From NCBI GenBank assembly GCA_009602735.1, contig WELA01000805.1, positions 267,792 through 331,791 on the forward strand: a DNA stretch of 64,000 nt. Direction: 5' to 3'. The notes beneath the pieces were generated by a model. That model was not told where the DNA came from and ran no database searches. It worked only from the letters and a program-made list of their open reading frames with translations. Made by a program: the position numbers and the translations under genes. Origin of the DNA: Mesotaenium endlicherianum. Its lineage: Eukaryota; Streptophyta; Zygnematophyceae; Zygnematales; Mesotaeniaceae. This document shows positions 11,640 to 22,396 of this stretch, in pieces (position 1 is the stretch's first letter; every line of letters starts with the position of its first letter).

Positions 11640-12180
11640 TGCTTGCACCTCATCTTGTGCACGCACACACGTCGTCTTGCAAGCGGGCTTCTCTTGAGCT
11701 CACTTTCTAGGAGCTCCTCCACTTGAGCAGTTGGGGTCTGCTCTATATATGAGCAAGGGGATCATACACCTCTACTTGCTCCACCGGCGATGTACATTCG
11801 CCAAGGTTGTTAGGAGGCACGCTTGCTCCGTGTGATGACCGGGCCAAGGTCACCAAAACAAGCGCTTCTCCTTCACCTTCACCTTCCCGCGTCGCTTCTT
11901 TGCTAGCGGGCTGAAGATAGCTACTTGTGGTCATATCTACCTCCACCTATTTCACTATCCTCACTTGACCATACTCCTCCTCGGTCTTCACTTGACCCGT
12001 GCACTAAAGCACTAGAGGATAGGCTACTCTCTTTGTGCAACTCCTTCCACATGCTTAGCTTCTTGAGTGCACTCTAGCCTTGGTCACCCCAATGACACTT
12101 CTTACTACTAAACCCAGCTTGCCTTGGTGCTCTACTTTCACATGAAGAGCTTCCATAGATGCACCAAAATCTGCCCCTTA
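11640..12180 (-). pseudogene. Decayed A-like protease/RT-linker sequence inside B
   Basis: This stretch aligns by eye with the A1 linker at about 14080-14500. Shared strings include GAGCAAGGGGATCA, CACGCTTGCTCC, TACTTGTGGTC and a later GAAT/GAGAGCTTCC-TAG-TGCACCA block. It no longer encodes a protein. It shows that B came from an A-type element by loss and decay of pol. Confidence 0.6.
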
Positions 12181-13199
12181 ACTATGCCATCACACAACTA
12201 ATGGCACACACGCTTCAAGTAGGAGACATCTCTTGCACTAGCCCTCTTGCACCAACTTCATACCTTGCTTCTTCTTCTACACCATAGGCTCGTCTTCATC
12301 TTAGCTCTCAACCTTAACTACTCCATAGTAGTCTCCTCCATAAGAAAAAGAAAAATCTGAACTTGGAAGGCTCCATCTCCACTTATTTTGCTTGAAGAAA
12401 AGTCTGCATCACTTCTTCTTGCTCCAAGCCTTCTCCACGGCGCTTCTCTTCACTTGAGGCTTCTCCAATCTCCATACAAAGTGCCAAGCTCCANTCCATC
12501 ATGGCTGGCCACCATATCCAGTGGCTATATAGAAGTGATGCAAGGCAACTCAAATCTGGCCACATACTTGGCCAACTTGGTGCAACATTCCGGTGCACCC
12601 TCTCTTGAGCTCCTCATGAGCTCCTCTTGAGCTTGCGAGTGCTATGCCCGCCAAAGCTCCTAGACCTGCAAATACACATGCTTGCTAAGTCCCTGGTTGC
12701 CTACCCTTAAAATCTGCTCCACCTTCATTGAAGATCTGATATAAAGATGGGCACACACTCCTTTCTAGCCACTATCACCTCTATGCTAAGCCCCCTCATC
12801 AAAGAAAGAGCTTAACACTAAAGAGCTTGCATCTTCAAGGAAAAATCCAGCCGTGTGAACTCCAGATTTTCTTCATGCTCATATGTCTCCATACTCAAGC
12901 AAAGGCTGCTCTATATTACTTATATCACTACCATGCTTGGGCAACCTTCTTATACTACAAAGAAGACGTACAACAATCTGGTTGCATCCAAGTTGACACT
13001 TCTTGGAGCACCTCCCTCTTCCATCTCCTCCCTCCTTCAAGAGAGTGAGATGCTAGCTTGCATCAACGTCTTCATGGCTGCCCTTAGCAACTTATAAATC
13101 ATCCTTGCTTCTCCTCTCTACCCTCTCTACACTCCTACAAGCATCACCAACCAAAGCTCCCTCCTCCAAATGAAGCAACTAGGTAGCTCCGATACCATG

Positions 13200-13901
13200 T
13201 GAAAGGGGGAAGGGTGCGGGGAGTGCGCCCATACACACTCACGCACCCTCACCCGCGAGTGGAAGCGTGCACGAGGACCTTTCCTAGTTGCATACACAAG
13301 GTGGAGTGGCCTGGTGGTATGCCACCCTTGCAAGAGTTAGAGGGCTACATGAGAGAGGAGTGGAAAAGAACTCACTTTATTAAGAAAAGTCGTGTACAAG
13401 ATAAGAAGGTTAGACTAGACTAAGCCCCCTTTACTTCCTTATGCTTCCCATTTATCCTTTAACTCTAAGTGTCCTCTCTAGCAAGGTACCTCCAGAACCT
13501 TCTCCTATGGCTCCTTCCATGTACTTGACCTTGCCTAGTTGGACAAGCTAGCACACTCACACGCACACAATCACACTCTAGAATATTCTACTACGCAATC
13601 CACTAACTCCTCACGGAGTTTCTAGAAATTCCACGATCACTTTGGCACTCTCCGTAATTGTACGTACCCTCATGTTTCAATGTCCTACTTTCTGGACTCC
13701 AACCGAAATTTTCGTCACTGGACCTGTCCTTGTCACTAAATAGAATCTGTGACATAAAAAATTCACTAAAAACTTCCAAAATTCATAACTATCTCAATAC
13801 TTGTCCAAATGACTTGAAATAAAGGCCAAAGTTCTTCTAAAATCACACTCTATGCATATAAAATACTAGAAAGAAACAAACTACACTTTCATAACCTTAC
13901 A
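13200..13901 (-). repeat. B right LTR (5' LTR)
   Basis: 702 bp, TGAAAGG...CCTTACA, bordered by primer site 13186-13197 on the inner side and target repeat GCGGG (13902-13906) on the outer side. Confidence 0.9.
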
Positions 13902-13906
13902 GCGGG

Positions 13907-14837
13907 TCTAACGGGTGGCTTGCTCCTTGATTCCAACTCAATCTTGTGCTCTATATCTCTCTGTGGAGGTAATCCTGGAGGTAGCTCCACAGGAAGCACG
14001 CACTTGAACTCCTCCAACAGCGCCTTAACTTGGGCAGGCATCTCAGCAGGCTTCTTCTTCTCTTAAGCAATTGGGCTCTGCTCCTTCTGAGCAAGGGGAT
14101 CAGACACCACTACTTGCTCCTCTGGCGACGCGCGCTTGCCCAGGCTTTTAGAATTCACGCTTGCTCCATTTGATGACCGAGCCAGGGCCACTAAAAATAG
14201 GTACATCGCCCTTCACCTGATTCGCCCTGCAAAACTTCTTAACTTGCAGGCTCGACAAAAGACAGTTACTTGTGGTCGTGTCTACCTCCACCTGTTTCGC
14301 TGTCTCCATTCGACCATCACGCCCTTGGATTTTCACTTGTACCGTGCTCCAGTGCACTTGAGGGTCGGCTTTTCTCAGCTATGGTCGGCCCAATATCACC
14401 TCATGGTGACCTAGCTCTGTCTGCTCCATAACTTCCTTACGCAGGTGCCCAGCTACTTCCACGTGAATAGCTTCCGTAGGTGCACCACACTTGAGTCTCT
14501 GCCCATTCGCCAAAATTGCCTCCTTAGGCTCATAATGCTTCTGCACAGGGATTCGCCACTCTTTGGCCAGCTTCTTGTGCACAAAACTTGCACTTGCGCC
14601 ACTGTCGACCATACACTTCGCCTTGTTGCCGTCGACCACTCCTTCCACGATAATAGGCTTGTCAACGACTCGTCTTTCACTTCTCGGCAGGCTCCTGGGT
14701 ATAACCTCCTTGTGGATTCCCATCTTCACGCCAGTAGACACCCCAGAACGACTTACTGGCGTCCTCCTTTTTCCTGTTGCTGAGATTGCATCGCCTTCAC
14801 ACGACAGTCTCGACCCAGATGCCCAAGCTTGCCACAA
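13907..14837 (-). pseudogene. A1 pol 5' part: aspartic protease and linker
   Basis: The protease active site is CMVDSGASASFVHKKL (D-S-G), followed by the flap-side region and the [11 protein letters not shown] block. The linker to RT runs into element B. The frame is broken downstream. The pol frame lies -1 relative to gag, as in A2. Confidence 0.8.
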
Positions 14838-15776
14838 TTATAGCAGGGTCCTCTTGGCTTAAAATTCTGCTGCCTGCGCTAGTATTGAACAAGTCCCAAC
14901 TCCATAGGTACTGGACCTTGAACACTCGTGCTTGGCACTTGAGAGTCAAAGTGTCGACATCCTCCAAAGTTGTGGCTGCCCCACTGCCTCTAACTATACT
15001 CCACAGCGTTGACCCTTGTTGCCAATGCCATCATTTCTCCAAGACTGGTAGGGTCCTTGAGCGCCACTTCCTTGGCCACAATTGGCTTGAGTCCCCTTTT
15101 AAACTTGTCCATCATCTCCGATTCGTGCGTGGATGGACATTGAAGCACCAGCTCGTTGAAGCGCGAAACATACTTCTGAACGCTTCCAGGTTGACGAAGG
15201 CGCACCAATAGATCTCGAGCAGTAGCCTCGGGTGCGATAGGTAAAAATTGCCTCTTCAAAGAGCTAATCAACACTAGCAGGAATTCCAGACAGTTGATCC
15301 TCTCGTTCATACCAAGCTCCAGCACTCTTCTTCAGCAAAGTAATCACAAAGGCGACTTGCTTTTTGGGTGTGAGCACAGAATACTCCATAAACTTCTTCA
15401 TTCCAAAAATCCATTTATGAGCAGGCGGCGATCCACGCTCTCTCGTATACACGTCAGGCTTAGACGCACGCACTCCCAATGCAAATGGAATAATTGGTTG
15501 CATTACTCGTTAAACATAAATTGGTGGTATAGCAGGTGCAGGTGCTGAACTCGTCAAAGCGGTGCTGCCCACAACAATTCGCACCATTCTCTCCACCTCC
15601 GCGCGCATATTTTGTTGAAACTGGGCGTAGACTTGTCCTCCAATTGCATTCGTCATTTGCCTTAGCATCGCCTGCATCTCTTGTTGCACTCTGGTCATGG
15701 TTAGCGCTGCCTGCGACTCCACGCGCTCAACATGCTCGACATGTTCGCCTCCTCCAGCTGCCGTCTGCGACTCCAT
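14753..15776 (-). pseudogene. A1 gag
   Basis: The ATG is at 15774-15776 (MESQTAAGGGEHVEHVERVE). The capsid-like core (LLVRLRQPGSVQKYVSRFNE) precedes a CCHC zinc knuckle, CYNCGKLGHLGRDC, near 14810-14850. An in-frame stop near 15510 and further shifts inactivate it. Confidence 0.8.
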
Positions 15777-15813
15777 AATATAATATGCAAACTAGCCCAG
15801 CTTTGATACCAGA

Positions 15814-16402
15814 TGAAAGGGGCGGAGTGCCCTAGTGGAAGCGTAGTGGCTCACGAGAAAAGAACTTGTTGCAATCATACTAAAGAGTGCAGCGGCATAT
15901 TACTAAGAAAGCCTAGGAAAATTACTCAACATTTTGAGTAACAAAAAACTGCTTACAAATGGACTTGGATGAAATGCTTCGTCATAACAAAGTCGTAGAA
16001 ATTTACAGAAGTGAAAATCGATTAAAAATGAGGAAGTTATATCTATTTATAATTTTCTGACCTAAGCCCTCCTCTCCAGGCGGGAGGGCCGCTTAGCAAC
16101 GGATTTTCCTAAGTGTTTGTCAAATCGTCCCTTCCAGAATATTCGTGAGTGGGCCAGATCAGTCTCATCTGACGTGTCGGGTTGATTTGACGTCCACATG
16201 CATGCATCCAAGTATCTAGGATATACTAACTTAGACGCGCTAGGCTAATCCGAAAGTTCTAGGTAAAGCGACCTAGTCGGCACTCCGCGTCAGCCAAAGT
16301 TACGTAAAGGTTTGGATTCACTCTAATGGGCCAGATCGCTCAACGCCGTCGGTTAGTTCGACGGTCGCGCTCACCGCAAAATCAAGGACATTCGTCAACC
16401 GA
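15814..16402 (-). repeat. A1 5' LTR, truncated
   Basis: It begins TGAAAGGGGCGG and matches the A LTR for 589 bp, then breaks where a D-family LTR (TGTAATGAATCAG) begins. The primer site TGGTATCAAAGC is on the minus strand at 15800-15811, complementary to initiator tRNA-Met as in most plant Ty3/gypsy elements. Confidence 0.85.
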
Positions 16403-17033
16403 TGTAATGAATCAGTATATTGGTGGATATAATGTTCATTCAAATATAATAGTTAAATAAGTTCAGCGTGCTGAACTTTAGTTAATATTGAGTCGGCTGG
16501 ACTTTAATAAATAATCAGTTTAATGACTCAGCCAGGGGCAACGTGCTGAAGTCAACACAGGTCAGCTTGCTGACACATTCTTCGACAGCCAGCTGACTTC
16601 CGTACTCGGTAGCAGTGAACTGCCTAGATATGCATCTAAGTGTGGTGTGCTAGATGAATGGCCAGATGACATCTTAGGATGGATGGCGATTCAGGATGAT
16701 GGGAGATGGCGGTGGATTTGGTTAACCGAGGTCCTACCAACGTGGTCAACTCCCGGGTAGGCGGTGCCATCGCACTTGCCGTTGAACAGTATACTCATTC
16801 CATGTACATAAGCTAGGTAGTGCCCTTGAGTTTGGCATTCAGAAACGAGGCCAACTCTTTGTACAGCATACTAAGAGAACATCTGAATCCAAGGCTGAAA
16901 GTCATTACACGAACTGCTTACTAACCTTGCTTACGTACGAGTTTTTTGATTGTGATTGATGCTCGTAGCTTTCATTCGACTTATGAGTAGTGCTCTTGCT
17001 AGTTGAGTGGTATTTTGTTGACTAGTAACTTAA
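16403..17033 (+). repeat. D-family LTR fragment
   Basis: It begins TGTAATGAATCAGTATATT and matches the D1 LTRs (20149 and 28272) for about 630 bp, including the AACTCCCGGGTAGGCGGTG block. It stops where the C1 LTR begins at 17034. The remaining 3' portion of this LTR is not found in the expected place. Confidence 0.85.
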
Positions 17034-17536
17034 TATAGTGATATGAGTTAGAATAAATTAATTCTTTTTTATTTAATGCTTTTGAATATTTTTAAAGTAA
17101 TTTTGTGTGGATTCAAGTGTGCATAGATACTTCAGTGACTGGGTTTATGTCCTTTGAACCTTCTAAGGCATTTTCAAAATTAGAGGAAGGACCTAGAAGA
17201 ACTCCATGTGGCAAAAGTCAAATATGCCATTTTTAAGTCAAAAGGACATGTGTACATTATTCTAGAAAGAGGTGGCAAGTTTTGGGATGTGTTGGGTGCC
17301 AACGCTTCAACATACACCTTCCTAGAAATTACTTATGTAACAAGTATATAAACATGAGCTAGAACATAGAAAGGCATTCTAGAATCACTCTTGTACTTGC
17401 CAAATTCCAGAAATAAATTAACTTTCAAAAAGCCATCTCTCTTTCAAGAAGCTACCACTTGTATTTAAAAGATCCTTGTCTTGAATAGATGAAGTATTAT
17501 ATTTTACTAAGTACTTTATCTATCTGTTTCACTACA
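17034..17536 (+). repeat. C1 5' LTR
   Basis: 503 bp, the same length as the solo LTR and both C2 LTRs, ending TTTCACTACA. The primer site TGGTATCAGAGC follows at 17538-17549 after a one-base spacer and is complementary to initiator tRNA-Met. Confidence 0.92.
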
Positions 17537-17573
17537 TTGGTATCAGAGCTAGGCACTCTAGTAGCACAAGAAG

Positions 17574-18770
17574 ATGACCGATCCTCAAGACCAACAGCAA
17601 GCTTTTGAAGGAAGCACTTCATCTCTAAGAGACCCTCCTCCAGCGTCGATGAGAGAGCCCACTCAAGAAAATCTGCAACAATAAGAAGCACCACAAGGAA
17701 GAGCATCGTCAAATCCCGTGGAAGCCGCTATAGAAAAGTTGACCCCACCACAAGGGGTTCCCGCAAATGAGTGGGCAGCCTTGCTAATGACCGTCCACAA
17801 CGAAGTGGGCTTGGCCACCTATGAAGCAACCGTGCAAGCGCCAAGAGAAGCTATGGCTGCCATGGTTGCTCCTATTGCAAGCGACGCTCCAAATCCAACC
17901 ACGGCTCAAGCGCCTCCACAAGAGCCTACGAGAGCAAGGAAACTCATCAAGCCGGCAAACCCAACACTTTCAACCCAGGGAAAGGAGCCAACCTGACCTT
18001 ATGGCTCTACCAAGTGGAGACGTACCTCGCATTCCTTGAAGTACCTGAGGAGGACTACGTTCCCTTTGCCGTTACCTTACTTAGAGGAGCAGCAACATCA
18101 TGGTGGCATAACTATCAAGCGGCTATATATCAAGCTATGGCGCACCCCGTGCTCGGCCAAGAGCCCCCACCATCATATGCAAGATGGGCAGATTTTCGTG
18201 AGGCCCTCAAGAAGCAATTCATGCCCATCAACGCGGAGAAGATTGCCCGAGGAAAGCTCCACCATCTCAAGCAAACGACGTCCGTTCAAGAGTATACATC
18301 CAGATTTCACGCCCTCACTCTTGAGATCCCCAACATGTCTCTCGAGGAGAAGATTGAACGCTACATCTTTGGCCTCAAGCCCAAGGTGGCAAAGGAAGTG
18401 GAATTACGCGACTTGACGGACTTCTCAAAGTTCATTGAAGTGGCCCAAAAGGTGGATACCTTGGATTTCATTGCCTTCATCTTCACGGGCACCGACAACA
18501 CGGGTGTACGCGGCCCCTTCCACATCCAAATCTGGACCCACACCCATGGAAATTGGAGTCATAAGAAAAGATCCCGCGGCTGCTCGGAAGAGTGGAAGAC
18601 CCTCCAATGACACTTATGATGCAAGAAACCAGCAAGGAATGAAAGTAAGACTCTCCCTGGTTGAAAAAGAAGCTTTCATGACGGCTAGACTATGCATTTA
18701 TTGTAAGAAAAAGGGCCATCGCGCACTCTCATGCCCCAAAAAGTTGTCAAAAAACGGACAGCGCCAATAG
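17574..18770 (+). pseudogene. C1 gag
   Basis: ATG 17574 opens a frame ([13 protein letters not shown]) with a TAA at 17682-17684 and at least two frameshifts downstream. The capsid-like region ([20 protein letters not shown]) and a CCHC knuckle ([15 protein letters not shown]) are intact. It matches C2 gag but has one copy of the Pro/Gln-rich N-terminal unit that C2 has twice. The end overlaps the pol frame. Confidence 0.85.
18749..18755 (+). promoter_or_regulatory. -1 frameshift heptamer A AAA AAC (C1)
   Basis: In the gag frame the codons are TCA AAA AAC, giving the canonical X XXY YYZ heptamer A AAA AAC. The pol frame continues at -1. The hairpin present at this place in C2 is weakened by mutations here. 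Confidence 0.75.
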
Positions 18771-20148
18771 GCCAGGAGCCTGCCACCCCAAAACCCACTT
18801 CACAAGAAGACAACAAGCCAAGTGAGGTGGAGACCCCCGTTGAAGATGATGTCCCAGCCCCAATGAGTTTGAGTGGTTACCTTGGAGGAGAGAAAGTCCA
18901 CATCTGGGTGGATTACGGAGCTCAAGGCAACTTCATCGCAGCAGATTTGCCACCAAGCACGGTATTACTATGCGAACTCTTGACCATGACGAGGAGATTA
19001 TGATGCCCGACGAATTCTCCTATACTACCCCTTCCAAGAAGACGTACCCCTTGGCACTCTCTATCAAGTCCTTCAAAAATCGAGTAGTGCTTTTCCCCAT
19101 GCGATTGGGCAAGTACGACGTCATCCTAGGGACGCCTTGGTTGACCAAGCACAACTCCCAAGTTGATTGGAGGGACGGTACTATCAAGATCAAGAATGAC
19201 ATCACTTCAAGAATCTGTATTTTGCGCGCAATCCAGAATATCTTGACCGAAGACATCAAGAAGCCGGCACACGAGATAGTATTGTCCGCCCTCCAACTCA
19301 AGAGACTTGTGAGGAAGGAACACGAGCTTCTTTTGGCCTTGATCACGCCAAAAGACATCAAGAAAGATATCGAGAGTCAAGAAGGCAGCCCCCTTCCCAA
19401 GGAGATGCAAGAAGTCTTGCAGGACTACAAAGAAGTGTTCTCCCCGGAATTGCCCAAGGGCCTACCCCCCAAAGAGATACGTAGACCACAAGATAGAGTT
19501 GGAGCCCGGAAGCAAGCCCATCTCTCGGCCTACGTTCAAAATGTCATACACGGAGCTAGACGAAGTCAAGAAGCAAATCAAAGAGCTACTGGAGCATGGC
19601 TTCATTTGACCTAGCAAGTTGCCATTTGGAGCCCCGGTGCTATTTGTCAAGAAGAAGGATGGCACCTTGAGGATGTGTGTGGACTATCGCGCCCTCAACA
19701 AGATCACCATCAAGAATCGATACCCGCTGCCGCGCATGGATGAGCTCATGGACCGGCTGGTTGGAGCCAAGTACTTCACGAAGGTGGACTTCAGAAGCGA
19801 CTACCACCAGATTGGCATCGCCTAACTTGACATAGAGACGACGGCGTTCAGAACAAGATATGGACATTTTGAATTCATGGTCCTGCCATTTGGACTCACC
19901 AACGCGCCAGCAACTTTCATGACTATGATGAACACCATATTTCAGCCCATCTTGGACAAATTTGTGGTGGTATTCATCGACGACATCCTTATCTACAGCA
20001 AGACCCTTGAAGTGCATGCAATACACTTGAAAGAAGTCCTCGAAGTATTGAAGCAAAACAAGCTATTCGCAAAGGAGTCAAAGTGCAAGTTTGCTAAACC
20101 AGAAGTGGAGTTCCTAGGTCTCCACGTGACTGCTGATGGCATCAAGAT
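18756..20148 (+). pseudogene. C1 pol part 1: protease and N-terminal RT
   Basis: The protease active site reads [14 protein letters not shown], with D-Y-G in place of D-S-G. RT blocks [26 protein letters not shown] and [12 protein letters not shown] are present but separated by frameshifts and a stop in GYHQ-region sequence (about 19823). The sequence breaks at AAGAT (20144-20148), the D1 target site. Confidence 0.88.
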
Positions 20149-20866
20149 TGTAATGAATCAGTATATTAGTAGATATAATATTCATTTAAATATAATAATT
20201 ATTTAAGTTCAGCCAACTGAACTTTAGTTGATAATCAGTCTGCTGGACTTTATATTAAATCAGTTTAATGACTCAGCCAGAAGCAGCAGGCTGAAGTCCA
20301 CTTAAGTCAGCTTGCTGACACATTTTTTGACAGCCAGCTGACTTCCGTACTCGGTAGCAGCGAACTGCCTCGATATGCATTTAAGTATGATATGCTAGGT
20401 GAATGGCCAAATGACATCCCTATGATGGATGGCTATTCGGGATGATGGGAGATGGCGGTGGATTTGGTTAACCGAGGTCCTACCAACGTGGTTAACTCCC
20501 AGGTAGGCGGTGCCATCGCACTGGCCGTTGAACAGTAAATTCATTCCATGTACATATGCTAGGCATTGCTCTCGAGTTCGGCGTTGGGAAACGAGGCCAA
20601 CTCTCTGGTACAGCTTACGAAGAAAAGCTTGAATCCAAGGCGGGAAGCCATTGACACGCACTGTCTTCCAACCTTGCTTCTGTATGAGTTTACTGATTGC
20701 ATTATTGATGCTAGTTTACTTGCATTTGACTTACGAGTACTATTCACTACTAGTGTGTTGTCCTTTGCTGTTAAATCAATTAACGGAAAATACCATAAAG
20801 ATTACTTGCTGATATAAAGATCTTTATTAATTGATTATCGCCTATTTGGTAAGTCGATTCATTTCA
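20149..20866 (+). repeat. D1 5' LTR
   Basis: 718 bp, TGTAATGAATCAG...TTCATTTCA, followed by one base and the primer site at 20868-20879. Confidence 0.93.
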
Positions 20867-20900
20867 GTGGTATCGGAGCAGTTATCACAGTCTTCTTTGT

Positions 20901-22379
20901 ATGGTAAGGACAAGGTCTCAAACTAGCAACTCCCGAGACATGGAGAACCAGGATAACGAGAATGTCGGAAACCAGGCGGAAAGCCATATAGCGGGAACCC
21001 GTACCTATTCTGAAGCAGTGGCAGATACTGCAGCTAGAAAGGCTGCAGATGAGGCAGCTGCTATTGCCGCAGTCGCAGCACAGCAAGCTGAGGAGGAGAG
21101 AGCCAGATTAGAAGCTGAACAATTAGCAAAAGCTGTTGAAGATATAGAAAGGAGGGAAGGACAGCCCGCTGACGAGCGCACGGTTGAAGAACTTATGGCG
21201 GCCGGGGCCAATGTTCTGAACCCACCTCCTACTATACAACTCAATGTACCCCTAGGTCAAACACTTGACCGGCTGAATGCGGCAGGAATTGCTGCTGCAG
21301 GAGCGAGAGGGACTGTTGAGGACATTACTCAGCGAGTAGATGCCAATGCTGCTGCTGCATTTGCTAGACTACCACCCCAGAGTGTAGACTTGGGAGCATT
21401 GTTCGTTCAAATGCAGTCGCAAATGGCGACCATGTATCAGTTCCAACAGGAGGACAAAAGAATCATAATGTCTCTACTGCGGGACAGAGACCAACTGGGG
21501 TCTCAAACCACTGGTGGTGGTGGCAGAGGGCCTAGTAAGCCCAAGCCAAAACCTCCCCAGGACTATGATCCTGAGGGAAACATAAAATATTACCTGATCA
21601 AGTTTCTCGAGGATGTTGAGCAGTGGCTGGAGAACTACCCAGAACTGCAAGATTACGAGAAGGTCAGGCACACCGGTGCGCTACTGAAAGGTAGTGCCGC
21701 AGACTCGTGGCTTTACTGGGAAGGAGAGCGTAAGGCTCAGCAACTCGGTGACCCTACGTGGGTAGAGTTTGTCGAGAAGTTGCATGAGAAGTTTGATGTC
21801 ATTAACCAGCAGGAGAAAGCTATCTATGCGATGATCTCCCTGACACTGAAGCAGACCAATTCAGTTGCTGAGTTTGCCCAAAAGTTCCAGGAGAACATGA
21901 TGAAACAGCCAGACTTGCCACAACGGTATAGGATAGCATACGTCAAGTATGGCTTGAAATCCGAAGTCTCTGGTCATTTCGCTGAAAAGAAGTATGAGAA
22001 ACTGGCTGACTTGATCCAGGATGCTGATGCCTGGGATCAGCAGCAATTCAATCACAAGCGCCAGAGTAATACTTTGGTGTCTAAGGTTGTCAAAAGGCCC
22101 CACGGTTCCTACAATGCAATTGAAGGAGACCAGGCTGAGGATGATCAGGATGATGAATATGAGTATGAGTATAATGCTATACAGTCTAGAGGTAGAGGTG
22201 GTTTCTCTCGAGGCGGCTATGGAAGAGGTGGTGGTAGGACCAAGCCAAGACCAGCCTCATCAAAATCCATTTGCTACCATTGTCAGCAATTGGGCCACTA
22301 CAGAGAACAGTGTCCAGTCAAGCACCTTTCGAAAGTCGAGAGAAAAGACCAACCTTTAAAAGACAGCAACAGTCAGTAA
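20901..22379 (+). CDS. D1 Gag polyprotein, intact
   Basis: 492 residues, uninterrupted. Residues about 40-90 form an Ala/Glu-rich helical stretch. A capsid-like region of the Ty3/gypsy retrotransposon gag type lies about 230-390 ([13 protein letters not shown], then [12 protein letters not shown]). An Arg/Gly-rich segment ([18 protein letters not shown]) precedes one CCHC zinc knuckle, [14 protein letters not shown], which would bind the genomic RNA. It assembles the virus-like particle. The start ATG at 20901 is followed directly by GTAAGG, a possible splice donor. The stop TAA (22377-22379) lies inside the frameshift hairpin. Confidence 0.93.
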   Translation: MVRTRSQTSNSRDMENQDNENVGNQAESHIAGTRTYSEAVADTAARKAADEAAAIAAVAAQQAEEERARLEAEQLAKAVEDIERREGQPADERTVEELMAAGANVLNPPPTIQLNVPLGQTLDRLNAAGIAAAGARGTVEDITQRVDANAAAAFARLPPQSVDLGALFVQMQSQMATMYQFQQEDKRIIMSLLRDRDQLGSQTTGGGGRGPSKPKPKPPQDYDPEGNIKYYLIKFLEDVEQWLENYPELQDYEKVRHTGALLKGSAADSWLYWEGERKAQQLGDPTWVEFVEKLHEKFDVINQQEKAIYAMISLTLKQTNSVAEFAQKFQENMMKQPDLPQRYRIAYVKYGLKSEVSGHFAEKKYEKLADLIQDADAWDQQQFNHKRQSNTLVSKVVKRPHGSYNAIEGDQAEDDQDDEYEYEYNAIQSRGRGGFSRGGYGRGGGRTKPRPASSKSICYHCQQLGHYREQCPVKHLSKVERKDQPLKDSNSQ

Positions 22380-22396
22380 TCCAATCTACTGACTGT
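22355..22396 (+). promoter_or_regulatory. -1 ribosomal frameshift cassette at gag/pol junction (D1)
   Basis: The heptamer TTTAAAA (22355-22361) is in phase as CCT TTA AAA, so it has the canonical form T TTA AAA. After a 7-nt spacer comes a perfect 10-bp inverted repeat, ACAGTCAGTA (22369-22378) / TACTGACTGT (22387-22396), with an 8-nt loop. The pol frame opens at exactly -1 and stays open after this point. The gag stop codon sits in the stem and loop edge. Confidence 0.88.

Larger units (their letters stand above)
9179..13901 (-). mobile_element. Element B: non-coding LTR element (LARD-like) nested in A1
   Basis: 4723 bp with two LTRs (9179-9944 and 13200-13901). Ends are TGAAAGG...CCTTACA, and the flanking 5-bp duplication is GCGGG (9174-9178 and 13902-13906). 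The minus-strand primer site TGGTATCGGAGC is at 13186-13197, two bases inside the right LTR. A polypurine tract lies next to the left LTR (9945-9965). The 3255-bp interior has no ORF that resembles gag or pol, so the element needed proteins from another copy. Its LTR ends, primer site and polypurine tract match family A, which makes A the likely helper. Confidence 0.9.
5197..16402 (-). mobile_element. Ty3/gypsy chromovirus A1, degenerate, host of nested insertions
   Basis: An LTR retrotransposon read on the minus strand. Its 3' LTR is 5197-5951 and its 5' LTR is 15814-16402, cut short on the right by a D-family LTR. Order in the sense direction: LTR, primer site, gag, protease, reverse transcriptase, RNase H, integrase, chromodomain, polypurine tract, LTR, which is the Ty3/gypsy order. 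Two later insertions split it: element B (9179-13901) in the protease-RT linker and a solo C LTR (7133-7635) in integrase. All reading frames carry stops or shifts, so it is dead. I could not identify its own target-site duplication because the right end is lost. Confidence 0.9.
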
